A stretch of DNA of 64,000 bases from Haliclystus octoradiatus. Its lineage: Eukaryota; Cnidaria; Staurozoa; Stauromedusae; Haliclystidae. Under the pieces are notes generated by a model. That model saw nothing but the letters and a program-made list of their open reading frames with translations, made no database searches and was not told the origin of the DNA. This document shows positions 56,997-64,000 of this stretch, in pieces. Position 1 is the stretch's first letter, and each line of letters opens with the position of its first letter. The translations under genes and the position numbers were made by a program. Where the stretch lies: contig OU744450.1 of the NCBI GenBank assembly GCA_916610825.1, positions 16,184,267-16,248,266 on the forward strand, in the 5' to 3' direction.

Positions 56997-59456
56997 AAGC
57001 ATTGTTTAAGGTCATTTTGAGCTGTTTTTGAAAAATTCGAATTCCCTTGGGAATTAAGCATTGTTTAAGGTCATTTTGAGCTGTTTTTGAAAAATTCGAA
57101 TTCCCTTGGGAATTAAGCATTGTTTTAGGTCATTTTGAGCTGTTTTTGAAAAATTCGAATTCCCTTTGGAATTAAGCATTGTTTTAGGTCATTTTGAGCT
57201 GTTTTTGAAAAATTCGAATTCCCTTAAGAATTAAGCATTGTTTTTGGTTATTTTGAGCTGTTTTTGAAAAATTCGAATTCCCTTGGGAATTAAGCATTGT
57301 TTTAGGTCATTTTGAGCTGTTTTTGTAAAATTTGAATTCTCTTGGGAAATAAGCATTGTTTTAGGTCATTTTGAGCTGTTTTTGTAAAATTCGAATTCCC
57401 TTGGGAATTGGGCATTGTTTTTGGTCATTTTAAGCTGTTTTTGAAAAATTCGAATTCCCTTGGGAATTGGGCATTGTTTTTTCTCATTTTCCATTCCCTT
57501 GGGAATTAAGCATTGTTTTAGGTCATTTTGAACTGTTTTTGAAAAATTCGAATTCCCTTGGGAATTAAGCATTGTTTAAGGTCATTTTGAGCTGTTTTTG
57601 AAAAATTCGAATTCCCTTGGGAATTAAGCATTGTTTTAGGTCATTTTGAGCTGTTTTTGTAAAATTCGAATTCCCTTGGGAATTAAGCATTGTTTTAGGT
57701 CATTTTGAACTGTTTTTGAAAAATTCGAATTCCCTTGGGAATTAAGCATTGTTTAAGGTCATTTTGAGCTGTTTTTGAAAAATTCGAATTCCCTTGGGAA
57801 TTAAGCATTGTTTAAGGTCATTTTGAGCTGTTTTTGAAAAATTCGAATTCCCTTGGGAATTAAGCATTGTTTTAGGTCATTTTGAGCTGTTTTTGAAAAA
57901 TTCGAATTCCGTTGGGAATTAAGCATTGTTTTAGGTCATTTTGAGCTGTTTTTGAAAAATTCGAATTCCCTTAAGAATTAAGCATTGTTTTTGGTTATTT
58001 TGAGCTGTTTTTGAAAAATTCGAATTCCCTTGGGAATTAAGCATTGTTTTAGGTCATTTTGAGCTGTTTTTGTAAAATTTGAATTCTCTTGGGAAATAAG
58101 CATTGTTTTAGGTCATTTTGAGCTGTTTTTGTAAAATTCGAATTCCCTTCTGAATTAAGCATTGTTTTAGGTCATTTTGAGATGTTTTTGAAAAATTCGA
58201 ATTTCCTTGGGAATTAAGCATTGTTTTAGGTCATTTTGAGCTGTTTTTGTAAAATTCGAATTCCCTTGGGAATTGGGCATTGTTTTTTCTCATTTTCCAT
58301 TCCCAAGGGAACAAAGCATTGTTTTTGGTCATTTTAAGCTGTTTTTGTAAAATTCGAATTCTCTTGGGAATTAGGCATTGTTTTTGATCGGTTTAAGCTG
58401 TTTTTGTAAAATTCGAATTCCCTTGGGAATTGCTTTTGGTCATTTTGAGCTGTTATTATAAAACTCGAATTCTCTTGGGAATTGGGCATTGTTTTTGGTC
58501 GTTTTGAACTCTTTTTGTAATATTCGAATTCCCTTGGGAGTTGGGCATTGTTTTTGGTCATTTTGAGCTGTTATTATAAAACTCGAATTCTCTTGGGAAT
58601 TGGGCATTGTTTTTGGTCGTTTTGAACTCTTTTTGTAATATTCGAATTCCCTTGGGAGTAGGGCATTGTTTTTGGTCATTTTGAGCTGTTTTTGTAAAAG
58701 TCGAATTCCCTTGGGAATTAGGCATTGTTTTTGGTCATTTTGAGCTGTTTTAGATAAATTCGAATTCCCTTGGGAATTGGGCATTGTTTTTGGTCATTTT
58801 GAGCATTTTTTGTAAAATTCGAATTCCCTTGGGAATTAAGCATTGTTTAAGGTCATTTTGAGCTGTTTTTGAAAAATTCGAATTCCCTTGGGAAATCAGC
58901 ATTGTTTTAGGTCATTTTGAGCTGTTTTTGTAAAATTCGAATTCCCTTGGGAATTAAGCATTGTTTTAGGTCATTTTGAGCTGTTTTTGTAAAATTCGAA
59001 TTCCCTTGGGAATTGGGCATTGTTTTTTCTCATTTTCCATTCCCAAGGGAACAAAGCATTGTTTTTGGTCATTTTAAGCTGTTTTTGTAAGATTCGAATT
59101 CTCTTGGGAATTAGGCATTGTTTTTGATCGGTTTAAGCTGTTTTTGTAAAATTCGAATTCCCTTGGGAATTGCTTTTGGTCATTTTGAGCTGTTATTATA
59201 AAACTCGAATTCTCTTGGGAATTGGGCATTGTTTTTGGTCGTTTTGAACTCTTTTTGTAATATTCGAATTCCCTTGGGAGTTGGGCATTGTTTTTGGTCA
59301 TTTTGAGCTGTTATTATAAAACTCGAATTCTCTTGGGAATTGGGCATTGTTTTTGGTCGTTTTGAACTCTTTTTGTAATATTCGAATTCCCTTGGGAGTA
59401 GGGCATTGTTTTTGGTCATTTTGAGCTGTTTTTGTAAAAGTCGAATTCCCTTGGGA
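56997..59456 (+). repeat. Mixed block with repeated type D 39-mers and a 740-bp unit
   Basis: Type D 39-mers at 56901 (just before the block) and 57471 are 570 bp apart. After the second the sequence returns to GAACTG, TTTAAGG and CCGTTGGG monomers, then a CTTAAG trio, a CCCTTCTGAATT variant (~58,146), and type C 39-mers at 58277 and 59017, 740 bp apart. It resembles 43,000-46,400 and is a further rearranged copy of that arrangement. No gene is present. Confidence 0.78.
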
Positions 59457-60993
59457 ATTAGGCATTGTTTTTGGTCATTTTGAGCTGTTTTTGTAAAATT
59501 CGAATTCCCTTGGGAATTGGGCATTGTTTTTGGTCATTTTGAGCATTTTTGTAAGGTTCGAATTCCCTTGGGAATTAACCATTGTTTTTTCTCATTAGCC
59601 ATTCCCAAGGGAACAAAGCATTGTTTTTGGTCATTTGAAGCTGTTTTTGTAAAATTCGAATTCCCTTGGGAATTGGGCATTGTTTTTGGTCATTTTGAGC
59701 TGTTTTTGTAAAAGTCGAATTCCCTTGGGAATTAGGCATCGTGTTTGGTCATTTTGAGCTGTTTTGTAAAATTCGAATTCACTTGGGAATTAAGCATTGT
59801 TTTTTCTCATTTTTCATTCCCAAGAAAACAAAGCATTGTTTTTGGTCATTTTAAGCTGTTTTTGTAAAATTCGAATTCCCTCGGGAATTAAGCATTGTTT
59901 TTGTCATTTTGAGCTGTTTTTGTAAAATTCGAATTCTCTTGGGAATTAGGCATTGTTTTTGATCGCTTTAAGCTGTTTTTGAAAAATTCGAATTCCCTTG
60001 GGAATTAAGCATTGTTTTAGGTCATTTTGAGCTGTTTTTGAAAAATTCGAATTCCCTTGGGAATTAAGCATTGTTTAAGGTCATTTTGAGCTGTTTTTGA
60101 AAAATTCGAATTCCCTTGGGAATTAAGCATTGTTTTAGGTCATTTTGAGCTGTTTTTGAAAAATTCGAATTCCCTTGGGAATTAAGCATTGTTTAAGCTC
60201 ATTTTGAGCTGTTTTTGAAAAATTCGAATTCCCTTGGGAATTAAGCATTGTTTTAGGTCATTTTGAGCTGTTTTTGTAAAATTTTAATTCTCTTGGGAAT
60301 TAGGCATTGTTTTTGATCGGTTTAAGCTGTTTTTGTAAAATTCGAATTCCCTTGGGAATTGCTTTTGGTCATTTTGAGCTGTTATTATAAAATTCGAATT
60401 CTCTTGGGAATTGGGCATTGTTTTTGGTCGTTTCAAACTCTTTTTGTAACATTCGAATTCCCTTGGGAGTTGGGCATTGTTTTTGGTCATTTTGAGCTGT
60501 TTTTGTAAAAGTCGAATTCTCTTGGGAATTAAGCATTGTTTTATGTCATTTTGAGCTGTTTTTGAAAAATTCGAATTCCCTTGGGAAATAAGCATTGTTT
60601 TAGGTCATTTTGAGCTGTTTTTGTAAAATTCGAATTCCCTTGGGAATTAAGCAGTGTTTTAGGTCATTTTGAGCTGTTTTTGAAAAATTCGAATTCCCTT
60701 GGGAATTAAGCATTGTTTAAGGTCATTTTGAGCTGTTATTGAAAAATTCGAATTCCCTTGGGAATTAAGCATTGTTTTAGGTCATTTTGAGCTGTTTTTT
60801 GTAAAATTTTAATTCTCTTGGGAATTAGGCATTGTTTTTGATCGGTTTAAGCTGTTTTTGTAAAATTCGAATTCCCTTGGGAATTGCTTTTGGTCATTTT
60901 GAGCTGTTTTTGTAAAATTCGAATTCTCTTGGGAATTGGGCATTGTTTTTGGTCGTTTCAAACTCTTTTTGTAACATTCGAATTCCCTTGGGA
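59457..60993 (+). repeat. 1,537-bp duplication, copy 1
   Basis: It contains type B (59579) and type A (59794) 39-mers and a CAAAC/TTTTAATTC run (60284). Two private variants, GTAAGGTTCG and CTCATTAGCC, occur only here and in copy 2. Its right end is a visible chimeric junction near 60,795, followed by a short second TTTTAATTC run (60,805-61,020) in which TTATTATAAAATTCG has reverted to the TTTTTGTAAAATTCG form. No gene is present. Confidence 0.85.
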
Positions 60994-62650
60994 GTTGGGC
61001 ATTGTTTTTGGTCATTTTGAGCTGTTTTTGTAAAATTCGAATTCCCTTGGGAATTGGGCATTGTTTTTGGTCATTTTGAGCATTTTTGTAAGGTTCGAAT
61101 TCCCTTGGGAATTAACCATTGTTTTTTCTCATTAGCCATTCCCAAGGGAACAAAGCATTGTTTTTGGTCATTTGAAGCTGTTTTTGTAAAATTCGAATTC
61201 CCTTGGGAATTGGGCATTGTTTTTGGTCATTTTGAGCTGTTTTTGTAAAAGTCGAATTCCCTTGGGAATTAGGCATCGTGTTTGGTCATTTTGAGCTGTT
61301 TTGTAAAATTCGAATTCACTTGGGAATTAAGCATTGTTTTTTCTCATTTTTCATTCCCAAGAAAACAAAGCATTGTTTTTGGTCATTTTAAGCTGTTTTT
61401 GTAAAATTCGAATTCCCTCGGGAATTAAGCATTGTTTTTGTCATTTTGAGCTGTTTTTGTAAAATTCGAATTCTCTTGGGAATTAGGCATTGTTTTTGAT
61501 CGCTTTAAGCTGTTTTTGAAAAATTCGAATTCCCTTGGGAATTAAGCATTGTTTTGGGTCATTTTAAGCTGTTTTTGAAAAATTCGAATTCCCTTGGGAA
61601 TTAAGCATTGTTTAAGGTCATTTTGAGCTGTTTTTGAAAAATTCGAATTCCCTTGGGAATTAAGCATTGTTTTAGGTCATTTTGAGCTGTTTTTGAAAAA
61701 TTCGAATTCCCTTGGGAATTAAGCATTGTTTAAGCTCATTTTGAGCTGTTATTGAAAAGTTTGAATTCCCTTGGGAATTAAGCATTGTTTAAGGTCATTT
61801 TGAGCTGTTTTTGTAAAATTTTAATTCTCTTGGGAATTAGGCATTGTTTTTGATCGGTTTAAGCTGTTTTTGTAAAATTCGAATTCCCTTGGGAATTGCT
61901 TTTGGTCATTTTGAGCTGTTATTATAAAATTCGAATTCTCTTGGGAATTGGGCATTGTTTTTGGTCGTTTCAAACTCTTTTTGTAACATTCGAATTCCCT
62001 TGGGAGTTGGGCATTGTTTTTGGTCATTTTGAGCTGTTTTTGTAAAAGTCGAATTCTCTTGGGAATTAAGCATTGTTTTATGTCATTTTGAGCTGTTTTT
62101 GAAAAATTCGAATTCCCTTGGGAAATAAGCATTGTTTTAGGTCATTTTGAGCTGTTTTTGTAAAATTCGAATTCCCTTGGGAATTAAGCATTGTTTTAGG
62201 TCATTTTGAGCTGTTTTTGAAAAATTCGAATTCCCTTGGGAATTAAGCATTGTTTTAGGTCATTTTGAGCTGTTTTTGTAAAATTCGAATTCCCTTGGGA
62301 ATTAAGCAGTGTTTTAGGTCATTTTGAGCTGTTTTTGAAAAATTCGAATTCCCTTGGGAATTAAGCATTGTTTAAGGTCATTTTGAGCTGTTATTGAAAA
62401 ATTCGAATTCCCTTGGGAATTAAGCATTGTTTTAGGTCATTTTGAGCTGTTTTTTGAAAAATTTGAATTCCCTTGGGAATTAAGCATTGTTTTAGGTCAT
62501 TTTGAGCTGTTTTTGAAAAATTCGAATTCCCTTAAGAATTAAGCATTGTTTTAGGTTATTTTGAGCTGTTTTTGAAAAATTCGAATTCCCTTGGGAATTA
62601 AGCATTGTTTTAGGTCATTTTGAGCTGTTTTTGTAAAATTTGAATTCTCT
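60994..62650 (+). repeat. 1,537-bp duplication, copy 2
   Basis: 39-mers at 61116 and 61331 and the TTTTAATTC run at 61821 lie exactly 1,537 bp from copy 1. After about 62,190 the offset becomes 1,655 because two monomers (118 bp) are present here and absent in copy 1. The full TTATTATAAAATTCG monomer is retained here. It continues into the T6 and CTTAAG monomers that copy 1 lacks. Confidence 0.83.
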
Positions 62651-64000
62651 TGGGAATTAAGCATTGTTTTAGGTCATTTTGAGCTGTTTTTGTAAAATTC
62701 GAATTCCCTTGGGAATTAAGCATTGTTTTAGGTTATTTTGAGCTGTTTTTGAAAAATTCGAATTCCCTTGGGAATTAAGCATTGTTTTAGGTCATTTTGA
62801 GCTGTTTTTGTAAAATTTGAATTCTCTTGGGAAATAAGCATTGTTTTAGGTCATTTTGAGCTGTTTTTGTAAAATTCGAATTCCCTTGGGAATTAAGCAT
62901 TGTTTTAGGTCATTTTGAGCTGTTTTTGAAAAATTCGATTTCCCTTAAGAATTAAGCATTGTTTTAGGTTATTTTGAGCTGTTTTTGAAAAATTCGAATT
63001 CCCTTGGGAATTAAGCATTGTTTTAGGTCATTTTGAGCTGTTTTTGTAAAATTTGAATTCTCTTGGGAAATAAGCATTGTTTTAGGTCATTTTGAGCTGT
63101 TTTTGTAAAATTCGAATTCCCTTGGGAATTAAGCATTGTTTTAGGTCATTTTGAGCTGTTTTTGAAAAATTCGAATTTCCTTGGGAATTAAGCATTGTTT
63201 TAGGTCATTTTGAGCTGTTTTTGTAAAATTCGAATTCCCTTGGGAATTGGGCATTGTTTTTTCTCATTTTCCATTCCCAAGGGAACAAAGCATTGTTTTT
63301 GGTCATTTTAAGCTGTTTTTGTAAAATTCGAATTCTCTTGGGAATTAGGCATTGTTTTTGATCGGTTTAAGCTGTTTTTGTAAAATTCGAATTCCCTTGG
63401 GAATTGCTTTTGGTCATTTTGAGCTGTTATTATAAAACTCGAATTCTCTTGGGAATTGGGCATTGTTTTTGGTCGTTTTGAACTCTTTTTGTAATATTCG
63501 AATTCCCTTGGGAGTTGGGCATTGTTTTTGGTCATTTTGAGCTGTTATTATAAAACTCGAATTCTCTTGGGAATTGGGCATTGTTTTGGTCGTTTTGAAC
63601 TCTTTTTGTAATATTCGAATTCCCTTGGGAGTAGGGCATTGTTTTTGGTCATTTTGAGCTGTTTTTGTAAAAGTCGAATTCCCTTGGGAATTAAGCATTG
63701 TTTTAGGTCATTTTGAGATGTTTTTGAAAAATTCGAATTTCCTTGGGAATTAAGCATTGTTTTAGGTCATTTTGAGCTGTTTTTGTAAAATTCGAATTCC
63801 CTTGGGAATTGGGCATTGTTTTTTCTCATTTTCCATTCCCAAGGGAACAAAGCATTGTTTTTGGTCATTTTAAGCTGTTTTTGTAAAATTCGAATTCTCT
63901 TGGGAATTAGGCATTGTTTTTGATCGGTTTAAGCTGTTTTTGTAAAATTCGAATTCCCTTGGGAATTGCTTTTGGTCATTTTGAGCTGTTATTATAAAAC
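62650..64000 (+). repeat. Right-edge block, truncated composite units
   Basis: Plain and CTTAAG-trio monomers lead to type C 39-mers at 63251 and 63813. The segment 63,251-63,700 matches 55,540 onward at an offset of 7,711. The unit at 63251 then omits the GATAAATTCG monomer, giving a 562-bp unit where its homologue has 621. The window ends inside the TTATTATAAAAC monomer of the next unit. No gene is present. Confidence 0.8.

Larger units (their letters stand above)
1..64000 (+). repeat. 59-bp satellite DNA array filling the whole window
   Basis: Every stretch of the window reads as the same ~59-bp monomer repeated head to tail, with no inversion of whole monomers and no non-satellite insertion that I can find. 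The period is seen directly: the same landmarks (GCATTG, GGTCATTTTGAGCTG, TTCGAATTCC) recur every 59 bases, for example at 1842 and 1901. The consensus has about 32% GC. Subtypes differ by phased single-base variants and by 58-, 52- and 39-bp length variants, which build higher-order repeats. Such an array is typical of eukaryotic centromeric, pericentromeric or subtelomeric heterochromatin; that location is inference. I do not recognise the family by name. Both window edges cut through repeat units, so the array extends beyond the window. Confidence 0.98.

Noticed and set aside
1-64000. A CRISPR array or bacterial iteron cluster, because of the regular direct repeats.
   Set aside because: There are no unique spacers between repeats; the repeat is continuous. 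No cas-like or replication genes are present, and 64 kb of contiguous repeat far exceeds such arrays.
1-64000. The 59-bp FokI satellite of Vicia faba, suggested by the equal monomer length.
   Set aside because: The consensus monomer here has no GGATG or CATCC, the FokI recognition site that names that family. I cannot align the two, so equal length alone is not enough.
1-64000. Telomere repeats, transposon ends, tRNA or rRNA genes within the array.
   Set aside because: Reading through both strands I found no telomere-type short repeats, terminal inverted repeats with target duplications, or any stretch that departs from the 59-bp monomer.

Overview
The whole 64-kb window is one uninterrupted satellite DNA array. 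It is a head-to-tail tandem array of a ~59-bp, AT-rich monomer (19 of 59 consensus bases are G or C, about 32%), roughly 1,100 units, all in the same orientation. I see no protein-coding gene, RNA gene, transposon, CRISPR array or single-copy spacer. The many short open frames, mostly on the minus strand, are products of the repeat itself: 59 is not a multiple of 3, so a frame re-phases every 3 monomers (177 bp = 59 codons) and yields the same low-complexity peptide each time.

An array this long with graded layers of organisation points to a eukaryotic chromosome, in pericentromeric, centromeric or subtelomeric heterochromatin, probably from a long-read assembly. I cannot name the species, and I do not recognise the monomer as a named satellite.

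Each consensus monomer holds an inverted repeat (ATTCCC-TT-GGGAAT) preceded by an overlapping palindrome (AATTCGAATT, containing TTCGAA and GAATTC), and three T-tracts spaced exactly 10 bp apart. Two shortened units mark the longer-range structure. One is a 39-bp unit, about 85 copies by eye, usually with the palindrome centre flipped from TT to AA. The other is a 52-bp unit with a 7-bp deletion. I classify the 39-mers as type A (CATTTTTCATTCCCAAG flank), type B (follows AACCATTG), type C (CATTTTCCATTCCCAAGGG flank) and type D (39-bp unit that keeps the TT centre).

Layout: 1-1,700 old composite edge; 1,730-3,290 plain monomers in a 236-bp 4-mer; 3,180-10,010 a 2.95-kb segment present twice, 3,880 bp apart; 10,010-13,300 plain monomers with a CTTAAG subtype at 472- and 590-bp spacing; 13,300-24,858 composite higher-order units of 740, 1,462, 1,975 (three in a row) and 1,346 bp (twice); 24,859-32,510 a 3.6-kb segment duplicated at ~4,090 bp; 28,870-42,425 a 6.3-kb segment duplicated at 7,229 bp; 39,024-44,480 a 2,699-bp duplication; 45,985-56,996 a 5,486-bp tandem duplication; 56,997-64,000 a rearranged further copy with a 1,537-bp duplication. 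Unit sizes decompose exactly into 59-, 58-, 52- and 39-bp pieces. The array therefore records nested duplication, unequal crossover and gene conversion. There is no pathway of interacting genes here; any function would be structural or protein-binding.
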